Translations under genes and position numbers: made by a program
Source of the DNA: Paraniabella ginsengisoli
GTDB taxonomy: Bacteria > Bacteroidota > Bacteroidia > Chitinophagales > Chitinophagaceae
NCBI RefSeq assembly: GCF_022513635.1
Contig: NZ_JAKWBL010000004.1
Location: forward strand, 1,280,054 to 1,344,053
Direction of reading: 5' to 3'
DNA length: 64,000 nt
The notes under the pieces: model-generated
What the model was told of the DNA's origin: nothing
The model's input: the letters and a program-made list of their open reading frames with translations, nothing else
Databases searched by the model: none
Shown: positions 41,077 to 50,180 of the stretch, piece after piece
Position numbering within the stretch: the first letter of the stretch is position 1
How the letters are laid out: each line of letters begins with the position of its first letter

Positions 41077-42494
41077 ATTTTCAATAATCCTTGCAATGGC
41101 TTGTCTGTCGCTGGGATATACAGGCTGCAAAGTTCCGGAGCTTGTAAGCCGAACGGAAAACAAAAGCACGCCTTCAGCTTACAATAACAACACAGATTCA
41201 ACAAATGCAACATCAATAAAATGGAGAGATCTTTTCTCTGACCCTTACCTGGCCTCTTTAATTGATACAGCTTTAAAAAATAATCAGGAGTTAAATATCG
41301 TGTTGCAGGAAATAGAGATGAGCCGGAACGATATCAGGATTCGTAAAGGTGAATATCTTCCTTTGTAAACGTGGGAGGTGGTATTGGTGTTGACAAAGTA
41401 GGTCGTTATACTAATATTGGCGCCATGGAAGCAACAACGGAAATAGAACCAGGTAGAGAAATGCCGGAGCCGGTGCCGGACTTCTCCTTAGGCGTTTATG
41501 CAGATTGGGAACTGGACATCTGGCATAAATTACATAATGCAAAAAAGCAGCTGTTAACAGGTATTTGGCCAGTGTTGAAGGCAAAAATTTTGTTGTCACG
41601 AATTTGATTTCAGAAATAGCCAATTCGTATTTTGAATTGCTTGCGCTTGATAACGAGTTGAGCATTGTGAAGCAGAATATCACAATTCAAACAAATGCGT
41701 TAGAAATAGTGAAGCTGCAAAAAGAAGCTGCAAGAGCTACAGAGCTTGCAGTACAAAAATTTGAAGCTGAAGTGCTTAAGACAAGAAGTTTGCAATATGA
41801 AATTCAACAGCAAATTACTGAGACAGAGAACAAGGTTAATTTTTTGCTGGGAAGATATCCGCAACCTGTTTTAAGAAGAACAGAGACATTTAATAACGCT
41901 GCAGTTAAGCAAATATCAGCTGGATTACCGGCACAGTTGTTAGCGAATCGGCCTGATATAAGACGTGCTGAGCAAGAGCTTGAAGCTGCAAAGCTTGATG
42001 TGAAAGTTGCCAAGGCTCAGTTCTATCCTTCTGTCCGGTTATCCGCTTCTGTAGGTTATCGTGCCTTCAACCCGGCTTACCTGATCAAAACACCAGAGTC
42101 GTTATTATATTCTCTTGCAGGTGATCTGGTGGCTCCGCTGGTTAATAGAAATGCGATCAAAGCAGAATATGGTAATGCAAATGCAAGGCAAATACAGGCA
42201 GTATATAATTATGAACGAACCATATTGAATGCATATACAGAAGTAGCGAATCAATTGTCGGGTATTGCTAATTTGCAGAAGAGCTATGACCTTAGATCCA
42301 GTCAGGTAGATGCTTTGACACGATCGATCGATATTTCAAATGATTTGTTCAAATCTGCCCGAGCCGATTATATGGAAGTATTGATGACGCAGCGCGATGC
42401 ATTGGAATCGAAGTTTGAATTAGTTGAAATAAAGAAAAAGCAAATGTTGAGTCTTGTGAATTTATATCATGCGCTTGGTGGCGGATGGATGTGA
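41054..42494 (+). CDS. Outer-membrane efflux factor (TolC/NodT type) lipoprotein (two one-base breaks)
   Basis: 480 residues once a T near 41366 and an A near 41548 are restored. A lipobox-like TGC appears near residue 25 after a hydrophobic leader, then two coiled-coil repeats with the family motifs WRDLFSDPYLASLI, ADWELDIWHK, LLANRPDIRRAEQEL and the final LVNLYHALGGGW. It completes the tripartite pump with the two preceding genes and is followed by a terminator. Confidence 0.92.
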
Positions 42495-42522
42495 GCAGCG
42501 AATCGCGCGCATATATAAAGCA

Positions 42523-42562
42523 AAGAAGCCGGAACTATAAAGTTTCGGCTTCTTGTATTTTG
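42523..42562 (+). terminator. Terminator between efflux operon and rtcB
   Basis: Stem AAGAAGCCGGAAC with GTTTCGGCTTCTT (one G.T wobble), loop TATAAA and T-rich tail GTATTTT. Being near-symmetrical between convergent genes it may work in both directions. Confidence 0.75.
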
Positions 42563-42578
42563 TGCATGCTAATAGCGA

Positions 42579-44030
42579 TTATTCACCCACTATTTCATCT
42601 TTCTTTTTCTTCCAGCTACGGTGGCTTGCACCATCCATTTTTACAATTTTTGGGGTAAACTTCCCTACAACATCTACCAACGCTGTTTGAGCTTGCATTA
42701 CGGTATGGATGTCCTTGTAAGCAAAAGGCGATTCATCCAATCCGCCGCCCATTAGTTTTACTCCGAATTTATTCAGTTCATCTCTAAATTGCTTGTCGGT
42801 TACAGATTGTATCGCGCGTGTACGGCTCATTTTTCGTCCGGCCCCATGCGATGCAGAATGGATCGCTGCTGTTTCACCTCTACCTTTCACAATAAATCCA
42901 TCGGCAGTCATGCTGCCTGGAATAATGCCTAAAACATTTTTGCCTGCAGGCGTAGCGCCCTTGCGATGCACGATTACTTCCTTGCCATCCAATAATTCTT
43001 TCCAAGCAAAATTGTGATGATTCTCCACCATCGTAACCGGTCTGCGTCCCAGCTGCTTTGCAATTTTATGATGAATAACATGATGACATGCAGAAGCATA
43101 ATCGCCGGCCAGATTCATCGCCAGCCAGTATTCCATACCTTCTTCTTCATCTAATCCAAGCCAGGCAAGGTTTTTGGCCTCCTGCGGTAAACGCCGTTTA
43201 CCGATGGCCAGTTTTGTAAAATGATTGGCAATATTAGCACCCAAGGCACGAGAACCGGAATGTGTAAGAAAGCCGACATAATTTCCCGCTTCAATGCCCA
43301 GCACGTCATCTTTTTCGGGAATGGATACTAATCCAAATTCCGCAAAATGGTTACCCGATCCGGATGTTCCCAATTGTTTCCAAGTGCGACCATGAAGTTT
43401 TTTTAACAATGGTATTTGATAGAATAATTCATTCTCCATCACTTCATCATTGGCAGCCTGATTAAACTGTGCGCCGCTTCCAAACAAAGTGGCTTCACCC
43501 AATTCTCTCGCAAAAAATGATTCGCGGTCGGTCAACTCCTTTGGATTGATATCAAAGATGCTCAAACACATTCTGCAACCAATATCAACGCCAACTCCAT
43601 AAGGTATCACAGCATTGTCCGTTGCTAATACACCACCTATAGGCAATCCGTAACCGCTGTGTGCATCGGGCATTAATGCGCCAGCCACAGCCACAGGAAG
43701 TTTCGCCGCCTGGTACATTTGGTGCATAGCGCCTTCATCAATATGCTCCTGTCCGAAAATATTGAAATGAATGCCATTTTGATTTAAAGATATTTCAGCG
43801 CCAGCTACATCTTTAGGCTTCGGCATCAGTTGCTGTGCAATGGAGCCAAATGTCTCGTCAGTTGCATAGTCTTTCGGCGCAGCTAAGATTTTCTTTAAAA
43901 CATCAAAAGCTTCTTCCTTGCTTTTATGTTTGTAAGCTTTTTGCATTACGTTCATAGCAACAGAAATCACAGGGCCTTCCGGATATCCTATTGCCCTAAG
44001 TTCTTTGCCTGTTACATTAAGTTTGCTCAT
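42579..44030 (-). CDS. rtcB: RtcB RNA ligase (3'-phosphate/5'-hydroxyl)
   Basis: 483 residues. RtcB joins RNA 2',3'-cyclic phosphate or 3'-phosphate ends to 5'-OH ends using GTP and Mn2+. Visible active-site elements: GVDIGCRMCLS (metal Cys and Asp), GSGNHFAEFG, LTHSGSR, YWLAMNLAGDYA, and SHGAGRKMSR with the His that becomes guanylylated. There is no archease gene in the operon. It lies downstream of an AAA ATPase, a YkuK-like RNase H-fold protein and a tRNA-like gene on the same strand. Confidence 0.96.
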   Translation of the reverse strand: MSKLNVTGKELRAIGYPEGPVISVAMNVMQKAYKHKSKEEAFDVLKKILAAPKDYATDETFGSIAQQLMPKPKDVAGAEISLNQNGIHFNIFGQEHIDEGAMHQMYQAAKLPVAVAGALMPDAHSGYGLPIGGVLATDNAVIPYGVGVDIGCRMCLSIFDINPKELTDRESFFARELGEATLFGSGAQFNQAANDEVMENELFYQIPLLKKLHGRTWKQLGTSGSGNHFAEFGLVSIPEKDDVLGIEAGNYVGFLTHSGSRALGANIANHFTKLAIGKRRLPQEAKNLAWLGLDEEEGMEYWLAMNLAGDYASACHHVIHHKIAKQLGRRPVTMVENHHNFAWKELLDGKEVIVHRKGATPAGKNVLGIIPGSMTADGFIVKGRGETAAIHSASHGAGRKMSRTRAIQSVTDKQFRDELNKFGVKLMGGGLDESPFAYKDIHTVMQAQTALVDVVGKFTPKIVKMDGASHRSWKKKKDEIVGE

Positions 44031-44039
44031 AATTTTTAT

Positions 44040-44175
44040 TTTTTGTTATGGCGTGCCCCTCGTTTGCCAGGCTACACAGCCAGCGCACACTCAGGTCGGG
44101 CTATTCGCTACAAGTCCTCACTACGCTACGCTTCGTTGCGGGCTTTCCGCTTCTATCCCTCACGCGATAAAGATT
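44040..44175. repeat. Probable Bacteroidetes intergenic repeat between rtcB and the ATPase gene
   Basis: A GC-rich 130-base block between two AT-rich genes. It opens with GGCGTGCCCCTCG and closes with TTCTATCCCTCACGC, with an inner GGGCTTTCCGC. Blocks with this opening and ending are scattered through many Bacteroidetes genomes, as I recall. Only one copy is in this window. It may form an mRNA structure separating rtcB from upstream genes. Confidence 0.45.
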
Positions 44176-44222
44176 GTAAAGTTGAATATAAACTGCGCAA
44201 TACTTTTTGCGTATTCTTTTTA

Positions 44223-45299
44223 TTATACTTCAACTCCACTCATTCTAAAACCTATTACCCGTTCTTTTTGTTTTAATGGTTTCTTTGTTTCGTGTTGATT
44301 GGCTATTTCTGCAATGCTCATCGGCTCTTTTACTAATGTGCCAAATCCAAAATGCTTGCTTAATGCCTGTGCTTTATCGGTTCCTAATTTTCCGAACTCG
44401 TATTGCGCAATTAGCCTGCCTTTGCGCAATAACGCATTATCGATCATCGTTAGCGAACTATTAAACGTGCAGATAATTTGTACATTTAAAAAGTCTGCTA
44501 ATAAGCCATCAGAAATATTCAGCAAATTTGAAACCGAAGAACTGCTGCTATACTTTCTATCCATAATAATATTTTCTGCATCTTCTATCACCAAAATAGA
44601 ATTGGGATTGTCGATCAATAATTCAATAAAATCAGGGTTCATCAGATTTCCGGCAACACCCGGCGATAAAAACAATACACGTTTTTTCAATTTGCCTACA
44701 AGATGTCGCAGGTAAGTGGTTTTTCCTGTACCAGGCAAACCGTGAAGCAATACAATTCCCTTATCATTTTTATTTCGTAACCGTTTCTGAATAACTGCAT
44801 CTGTTTCTATAAAATCATTTTCATAAAACAGCTGGAGATCTAACTTGATCCGTTTAATTTCCATGCCTTTCAGCTCCAGCCCACGTTTGGTAGAAACGAC
44901 CAGATTTATTTCAAGCGGTTTTCTGCGTTGCTTTTCCTTGTTGGCTAAAGCTAACAAAGCGAAGCGGTTGATCATTTCCGTTTGTTCGCCGCTATGATAC
45001 AGGTAGCCATAATCCTGATCAAGTTCAATCAGCAAATTGTTTTTACAGATAATAATTTTTTGATTATGTGCAAATTTTTTCTTTTGCTGATTAAAGTCGC
45101 TCCGTTCAAAAACATGCTGGATATTATCTGCCCAATCCTTTTTAATTGCTTCGAACAACTTTTCACCATTGATACTTTCAAAGCAATACTGATTAGGAAT
45201 AGTATTGTAGAGTTGCGTGTACAAAGCTGCTGCTTCAATGTAATAGGAATTGAATATGATCCCGGTATTTAATTTCTTATCGTTAAAAATATTATCCAT
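44223..45299 (-). CDS. AAA-family ATPase of the RtcB operon
   Basis: 358 residues. N-terminal 165 residues without a known fold, then an AAA module: Walker A LLHGLPGTGKTTYL, Walker B SILVIEDAENII, sensor-1 ICTFNSS, Arg finger region LLRKGRLIAQYEF. It ends in a basic helix. Close homologues in Bacteroidetes are proteasome-ATPase-like in fold. Two bases separate it from the YkuK-like gene. It could remodel an RNA-protein complex for RtcB. Confidence 0.88.
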   Translation of the reverse strand: MDNIFNDKKLNTGIIFNSYYIEAAALYTQLYNTIPNQYCFESINGEKLFEAIKKDWADNIQHVFERSDFNQQKKKFAHNQKIIICKNNLLIELDQDYGYLYHSGEQTEMINRFALLALANKEKQRRKPLEINLVVSTKRGLELKGMEIKRIKLDLQLFYENDFIETDAVIQKRLRNKNDKGIVLLHGLPGTGKTTYLRHLVGKLKKRVLFLSPGVAGNLMNPDFIELLIDNPNSILVIEDAENIIMDRKYSSSSSVSNLLNISDGLLADFLNVQIICTFNSSLTMIDNALLRKGRLIAQYEFGKLGTDKAQALSKHFGFGTLVKEPMSIAEIANQHETKKPLKQKERVIGFRMSGVEV

Positions 45300-45300
45300 T

Positions 45301-45780
45301 TTATTGTACTATTTTGTTAGCGCAATTAGTGCTTGCGAATGCCTGTGGCTTGGCCCGGAAAGCAAAGCCCATACCTGTTATATAACCCATCGCATCTTTC
45401 AAGGCATCATTACTTTTAAACGCAGGGTCAGTATTAATATCCGCATGAACTTCAAGTTCTGTATTGAAAGCTGTAAATACATCACATAATTCATAAGCTA
45501 TTTCAATACTTTTCAGTACTTCCTTTAACATGCGCTCTTTAATGCTCATTTTTTGAACCACTTGCTCAGAATGTATAAACATAAAACCTCCTTTGCCTTT
45601 GCGAAGAAAAACGATCACTGTCGCAAATTCCGTTTTCCTGCTTTTCACCTGACTGTCTGTTCCAATGCATACTTTTATTTTGTGGCCTGCTGCAATTTCC
45701 TGTGCAAGCCGGTTTCTTACAGCCTCCTTAATAGAAGGCTGCAACTGCATTCCGTTTAATGTACGCCATCGCTGTTTCAT
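45301..45780 (-). CDS. YkuK/DUF458 RNase H-like protein
   Basis: 159 residues matching the YkuK (DUF458) family of RNase H-fold proteins: KVCIGTDSQ with the first acidic residue, a beta-hairpin FATVIVFLRKGKGG, and ELEVHADINTDP with two further acidic residues. These could form a metal-dependent nuclease centre. Position between a tRNA-like gene and an ATPase-RtcB pair suggests a role in RNA end processing or recognition; function is not established. Confidence 0.85.
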   Translation of the reverse strand: MKQRWRTLNGMQLQPSIKEAVRNRLAQEIAAGHKIKVCIGTDSQVKSRKTEFATVIVFLRKGKGGFMFIHSEQVVQKMSIKERMLKEVLKSIEIAYELCDVFTAFNTELEVHADINTDPAFKSNDALKDAMGYITGMGFAFRAKPQAFASTNCANKIVQ

Positions 45781-45801
45781 TTTTTTAGTTTTTAATATTG
45801 T

Positions 45802-45879
45802 TGGTGGTGCCTCGCGGATTCGAACCGCAATTTGTAGTTCTTCAAACTACCGCAATAGAACCATCTCTGCCAAAGCACC
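45802..45879 (-). tRNA. tRNA with anticodon GAA (Phe-like, divergent), CCA encoded
   Basis: The minus strand folds into a full cloverleaf: acceptor GGTGCTT/AGGCACC, D stem GCAG/TTGC, anticodon stem GTAGT/ACTAC with loop TTGAAGA (GAA), five-base variable loop, T arm GCGG-TTCGAAT-CCGC, discriminator A and an encoded CCA. The body is unlike ordinary bacterial tRNA-Phe, and G37 is unusual. It is 22 bases upstream of the YkuK-like gene on the same strand, so it would be the first gene of the RtcB operon. Confidence 0.8.
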
Positions 45880-46007
45880 TTGTTACTTTCAATATAATCC
45901 TATAAATCCTCTAAATCGTGGTTCAGTCTTTTACAATAACATCGCCGCTGCATCCTGCGGCGAATGTTGATTGTCCTCTGCACATATATCATTTGTATCT
46001 ATTATAA

Positions 46008-46157
46008 CTACCAACGGAGCGGCACTTCAGCCGGATGCCTATTGTCGCGTTGATCCTGCATTACGCCTTTGTCAGGCTGATCTTTTTGTGTACCGACAAA
46101 AGCAATCTTAATATTTGACAGACTGCCATTGTAATTATTAAAAACATCATAACTCAT
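46008..46157 (-). CDS. Possible small protein upstream of the RtcB operon tRNA
   Basis: 49 residues starting MSYDVFNNYNGSLSNIKIAF and ending in HPAEVPLRW. The balanced composition is more protein-like than the AT-rich surroundings, and the frame is in the orientation of the operon, 130 bases before its tRNA. No family is recognised; it may be the tail of a longer broken gene. Confidence 0.35.
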   Translation of the reverse strand: MSYDVFNNYNGSLSNIKIAFVGTQKDQPDKGVMQDQRDNRHPAEVPLRW

Positions 46158-46413
46158 CTTTTTAGAAACAGAAAACCCGATCTCATCGACCGGGTTCGTA
46201 TTTATCAGTAATGATATGTTGTCATCTGAAAAATAATTTCCGGTGCGATATGTTGTTGAATCGTATGGTACTAAAAGGCAAGCAACGGCCGTTCAGTAAT
46301 GGATGTATTACCGTTGCAGCTATCAATAATAGCGACCAACTTCGATGGGTATTTTTGTTGTGTTGTTTACATGAAATCATTTTTTATTTTTCGTTTTATT
46401 TTTTCAGCAGGCA

Positions 46414-46441
46414 TAAAAAAACCCCGCTCTTTTGGGCGGGG
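46414..46441 (-). terminator. Rho-independent terminator after the GIY-YIG array
   Basis: On the minus strand CCCCGC (46441-46436) pairs with GCGGGG (46427-46422) around an eight-base loop and is followed by seven T. It would end transcripts coming from the tRNA/GIY-YIG array and separate them from the RtcB operon. Confidence 0.75.
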
Positions 46442-46791
46442 CGCGTATGTTACCAATGCTTTTGATTTAAAAGTATTCAGCAAGCATATGCGCCCCAGTC
46501 CGGCTATAACCCAACGGGCTAAAGCATTCTGTCGAATTTATATGTAGTTCTAAACGGAGCATTTCCTGATTTTTTTGCAAAGTTTGATCTTAATACTGAA
46601 AAAGAAAAATGGTAACCCTCTAGCGAAAATATTTTTTCAATATAAGATTTGAATATAATTATTATCGAAGCAGAATTGCCATGAATGAAAGCACAAAGGC
46701 TACCGTACAAGGCAAGCATTGCCGCAACTCATGAACTTTGCTTATGGTGCAAGCTTCATTTTTTTATTATTTTGTTGACGCGCCCAAATCG

Positions 46792-47074
46792 CTAATCGAT
46801 CCTGACTGAGAAGTTGCGATGCTCTGAATCAAACGCAGCTATCAACTTTTCGATATATACCGGCTTTTTTAGCTTTTATTTCTTTTTCACGTTTCATTGC
46901 GGAAGACCTGTCGGTAAAAGTTTCAAAGAACACAATCGTCCAATCATTAGTTTTTCCGGTAAATCCTTTATGATAAGTGTTGTGTTTTCTTAATCGTTCT
47001 TCTAACAAACCGCCTGTAAACCCGATGTAATATTTATCAGCAGTTAAGGAAAACAGTATATAGACGTAGAACAT
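46792..47074 (-). CDS. GIY-YIG nuclease family protein, copy A (frame break near 46868)
   Basis: About 94 residues starting [16 protein letters not shown] core: YVYIL, then KYYIGFTGG, Arg in EERLRKHN, and the [10 protein letters not shown] tail. A two-base loss in the A run near 46868 disrupts the end; corrected, it reads IEKLIAAFDSEHRNF and stops at 46792, again inside tRNA-D-loop-like sequence (GATTCAGAGCATC). It is 98% identical at DNA level, over about 280 bases, to copy B. Confidence 0.8.
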
Positions 47075-47103
47075 ACAAAAAAGCCTGCAAATTTTGTGCA
47101 ACT

Positions 47104-47139
47104 AAAAAAGCAGCTACAAAATATTTATTGTAACTGCTT
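47104..47139 (-). terminator. Terminator hairpin, copy A
   Basis: Identical to the hairpin at 47486-47521: AAGCAGTTACAA pairs with TTGTAGCTGCTT around TAAATATT, followed by T residues, directly after the tRNA 3' end. Confidence 0.8.
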
Positions 47140-47148
47140 CATTAAATG

Positions 47149-47483
<335 letters not shown>

Positions 47484-47485
47484 CT

Positions 47486-47521
47486 AAAAAAGCAGCTACA
47501 AAATATTTATTGTAACTGCTT
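47486..47521 (-). terminator. Terminator hairpin after tRNA-Val, copy B
   Basis: A 12-bp stem with one G.T pair (AAGCAGTTACAA with TTGTAGCTGCTT), loop TAAATATT and a T6 tail, starting 10 bases after the tRNA-Val 3' end. The GIY-YIG gene begins 30 bases later, so it must be read through or have its own promoter. Confidence 0.85.
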
Positions 47522-47530
47522 CATTAAATG

Positions 47531-47605
47531 TGGGAGTTGACGGGCTCGAACCGCCGACCCTCTGCTTGTAAGGCAGATGCTCTGAACCAACTGAGCTAAA
47601 CTCCC
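47531..47605 (-). tRNA. tRNA-Val (TAC)
   Basis: Complete 75-base cloverleaf on the minus strand: acceptor GGGAGTT/AACTCCC, D arm GCTCAGTTGGTTCAGAGC, anticodon stem TCTGC/GCAGA with loop CTTACAA (TAC), T arm GGCGG-TTCGAGC-CCGTC, discriminator A. CCA is not encoded. It is the only intact tRNA of the array. Confidence 0.95.
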
Positions 47606-47624
47606 GATATTTTCAAGCACTGTT

Positions 47625-47681
47625 GCCGACCACTCCCGGCTTATGAGCCGGGATGCTCTGAACCAACTGAGCTAAACTCCC
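47625..47681 (-). pseudogene. tRNA fragment lacking its 3' third (anticodon-loop CAT)
   Basis: 5' acceptor strand GGGAGTT, D arm and anticodon arm identical to tRNA-Val and to the fragment at 47149, with the same CTCATAA loop, then GTGGTCGGC and an abrupt change to AACAGTGCTTGAAAATAT. T arm and 3' acceptor strand are missing. Confidence 0.8.
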
Positions 47682-47703
47682 AATATTTTCAAGCTCCTTT
47701 TTC

Positions 47704-47760
47704 GCCGACCATTTCCGATTTTTAGGTCGGAATGCTCTGAACCAACTGAGCTAAACCCCC
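47704..47760 (-). pseudogene. tRNA fragment lacking its 3' third (loop CCTAAAAA)
   Basis: 5' acceptor strand GGGGGTT, D arm, then an anticodon arm with stem TCCGA/TCGGA and an eight-base loop CCTAAAAA, ending in GGTCGGC. The spacer after it shares GCTTGAAAATAT with the one after the fragment at 47625, so the two are copies of one truncated unit (period about 79 bases). Confidence 0.75.
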
Positions 47761-47859
47761 TTCTTTTATTAACCTTCGTTCGTAAAAGGGAGTGCAAAAA
47801 TAAGGGAAGTCTTTTTAATATTCCAAAAAAATCTTGAAAAATTTTATGAATATTGCAGT

Positions 47860-48408
47860 ATGTCAAACTTCTATTGCGATTTTGTAAAAGGTAAAGGAAA
47901 AGGAACCGTTCATGAGCATTATCATGACAATGAATATGGGTTTCCATTAAAGTCCGATAACGAATTATTTGCAAGGTTGGTACTTGAAATTAATCAGGCC
48001 GGCCTGAGTTGGGAAACCATTTTAAAAAAGAAGGATAATTTTTATAAAGCCTTCAACAACTTCGATATCGAAAAGGTAAGCCGATACACACAGAAGAAAT
48101 TCGATGTATTAATGCAGGATGCGGGTATCATTCGCAACCGCCTTAAAATAAACGCTGCTATTGAGAATGCTAAAACAATTAAAAGTTTACAAAAAGAATT
48201 TGGCTCTTTTCAAAATTGGCTCGATCATCATCACCCCAAAACAAAAGAAGAATGGATGAAGTTATTTAAGAAAACATTCAAATTCACCGGCGGCGAAATT
48301 GTAAATGAGTTTTTAATGAGTACCGGATATTTGCCGGGCTGCCATAATGAAACTTGTCCCACTTATAAAAAAATAGCCAAACTAAAACCTATGTGGATGA
48401 AGAAGTGA
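47860..48408 (+). CDS. tag: DNA-3-methyladenine glycosylase I
   Basis: 182 residues of the TagI family that removes 3-methyladenine from DNA in base-excision repair. Motifs: HDNEYGFPLKSDNELFARLVLE, QAGLSWETILKKKDNF with the catalytic Glu region, DAGIIRNRLKI (helix-hairpin-helix) and the C-terminal zinc-snap residues in PGCHNETC paired with Cys6. It starts close to the end of the tRNA array but on the other strand. Confidence 0.92.
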   Translation: MSNFYCDFVKGKGKGTVHEHYHDNEYGFPLKSDNELFARLVLEINQAGLSWETILKKKDNFYKAFNNFDIEKVSRYTQKKFDVLMQDAGIIRNRLKINAAIENAKTIKSLQKEFGSFQNWLDHHHPKTKEEWMKLFKKTFKFTGGEIVNEFLMSTGYLPGCHNETCPTYKKIAKLKPMWMKK

Positions 48409-48419
48409 GGAAGCGTTTT

Positions 48420-50171
48420 TTATATGGAGAGGATCTGGTCAAACATCAAGCCACTCCAGCCTTCACCTTTACCCGTTGTTTTAGAACGGCCAATCCATAA
48501 ATAAGTTTTGCCATTCAGCCAGCGAGTTCTTTTATACATTCTTTTTACTATAACACCAGCGCGGGGCACTTCTTCTTCTTCTATAAGATGTTTTCCCGGA
48601 GGTTGTTCTGTAAGAAATTTGCTGATTGGTATTGGAGCATTAGGTATGCGCGCTCTCTGTAAACGTACTTCCTGTTTGGATGCATCTTTATGAACAGGTA
48701 CAAATGGTATCCAGTTTTCGGGCACGCTCGTGCCTAATAAATAACGGATTTTTGCTTCGGGATCAGCTGGTGTAAAACTCTGATCAAATCTTTTGGCATT
48801 AGCTTTTATCTGTCGGTTACCGCCCGCAGCAGAAGGCACAATACTTTCAATGGCCCATACCATATTTGTCATTTCATCGCGCATGAAGTTGATCTTTTCA
48901 AGCGGTTCGCTTTGCTGGATCTTTAATGATGATGGAGCCAGGTAAAAACGGTTTCTCGGCGATGTGAGGTTTTGGCGTTCGGTATGGCGGAAACAGGCAA
49001 ACTCATGCCAGTTCATTTCCGGATCTTTAAAAGTTGGTTCTACCAGAATATTTTGTCCGAACACATCTGTAACCATAATCCCTTTTATTTCACACAATGT
49101 ATTAGCCTGCATTTCGTAAGGTAAAACAAACCAGTCATTTGAATAAGTAAGGCCATATTCTGCAACCAGCAGTGATAAAAGGCCGCTGGTTCCTGTCTGA
49201 ATTTTTCCAAAGTCTACGCGACTGTCTTCCATTTGCCAGAATCTGGGATTAGGCATACCACTGTATTGTAGCGGTGTGGGCATAAATGTTTGTACGATCT
49301 CAGTCAGATTATCTTTAGCAGGATTGGTAGTATTCAGTGCTCTTTTGTTTTCATCAAAAGTTGCCCAGTCAATTTTTCCTGAAGCATATTGGTCTGCTTC
49401 GAGATGTACCATTTGCCTACCTTCTGGATGTGGCAACTCCATCGAAAAATTATATTCCATACGATTTGGCAGCCACGCATTATCATTTTTACTTTCAGGA
49501 TATAAATGTTGATACCACTTTTCAAATTGTGGTGCGATCTGTTTAATCAATATTTCCGGCGCCCCTGCTGAAATATCTGGAATGGCATTAACAAAAGATT
49601 CGTAGCTGCCATTGCGAATATCTTCTAACAGTAAATAGCCGTCTGGAAAAGTGCTGGCAATGGATTGTGTAAAATAAATGGCTTCACGGTCGTCAGGATG
49701 TGCATCTGTCTGAATCGGATACTGGTCTGTAAAATGAATTTGAAATTCCTTTAATCCGGCTTCTTTCAGGAATTTGCAGAACTGCCGTCCCATTTGTACA
49801 CGAAGATAAAAGTCTGCATCGGGCGCTTCGCTTTCTATCAAAGGTTCTAAAGGCGCGTGGTTTGCATCATACTCAATAGAAGATTTTTCATTGATACTGA
49901 TAAGCCCTGGCTGTTGCTGTTCAGCAAGAATTTTGGCTTGGTAGGCAGTACCCGCATCTTCGCCCTGAAACTCGCCTAACTGCCATTGCCGTGTAAGCAT
50001 CCATAAAGGATCTGCAACTTCTGCACGCAATGTTCGGGCAAACTCATCAGTTCGAGGTAAGCCTTCCAAACGGTTCCTGTTAGAAATAAGTGGCTTTACA
50101 AACTTATAGTCCGGGAGTTTTGCGTTTACTGTAATCTTTAAGTTGCTGAACTTAGTTAATTCTATAGCCAT
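48420..50171 (-). CDS. Conserved protein of the DUF6603/PhoD-like cluster (583 residues)
   Basis: A large soluble protein without signal peptide or membrane helix. The region DPLWMLTRQWQLGEFQGEDAG near residue 55 and WQMEDSRVDFGKIQ...LVAEYGLTYSNDWFVLPY near 310-350 are strikingly conserved-looking; I recall similar phrases in unannotated proteins of actinobacteria and others. It contains RHTERQ and an Arg/Lys-rich C-terminus (KRMYKRTRWLNGKTYLWIG). It is the last gene of the operon, nine bases after the preceding one. Function unknown. Confidence 0.85.
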   Translation of the reverse strand: MAIELTKFSNLKITVNAKLPDYKFVKPLISNRNRLEGLPRTDEFARTLRAEVADPLWMLTRQWQLGEFQGEDAGTAYQAKILAEQQQPGLISINEKSSIEYDANHAPLEPLIESEAPDADFYLRVQMGRQFCKFLKEAGLKEFQIHFTDQYPIQTDAHPDDREAIYFTQSIASTFPDGYLLLEDIRNGSYESFVNAIPDISAGAPEILIKQIAPQFEKWYQHLYPESKNDNAWLPNRMEYNFSMELPHPEGRQMVHLEADQYASGKIDWATFDENKRALNTTNPAKDNLTEIVQTFMPTPLQYSGMPNPRFWQMEDSRVDFGKIQTGTSGLLSLLVAEYGLTYSNDWFVLPYEMQANTLCEIKGIMVTDVFGQNILVEPTFKDPEMNWHEFACFRHTERQNLTSPRNRFYLAPSSLKIQQSEPLEKINFMRDEMTNMVWAIESIVPSAAGGNRQIKANAKRFDQSFTPADPEAKIRYLLGTSVPENWIPFVPVHKDASKQEVRLQRARIPNAPIPISKFLTEQPPGKHLIEEEEVPRAGVIVKRMYKRTRWLNGKTYLWIGRSKTTGKGEGWSGLMFDQILSI

Positions 50172-50180
50172 AAAATTATT

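Larger units (their letters stand above)
45880..46791. other. Mostly non-coding stretch upstream of the RtcB operon
   Basis: No gene longer than 60 residues is convincing; frames at 46211-46547 (plus) and 46519-46719 (minus) look accidental. It holds a 49-residue minus-strand frame, a terminator at 46414-46441, a hairpin near 45951 (CCGC-TGCATCCT-GCGG) and an inverted repeat near 46172-46196 (AACCCG/CGGGTT). The RtcB-operon promoter should be here. Confidence 0.5.

Noticed and set aside
36721..42494. Dedicated outer-membrane channel for the peptide exporter
   Set aside because: The only TolC-type gene is the third gene of a complete RND operon 6 kb away, and sharing cannot be decided from sequence.
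47672..47974. 100-residue minus-strand gene
   Set aside because: The frame runs antisense to the start of tag and continues into a tRNA fragment (GSEH motif). It has no protein-like features.
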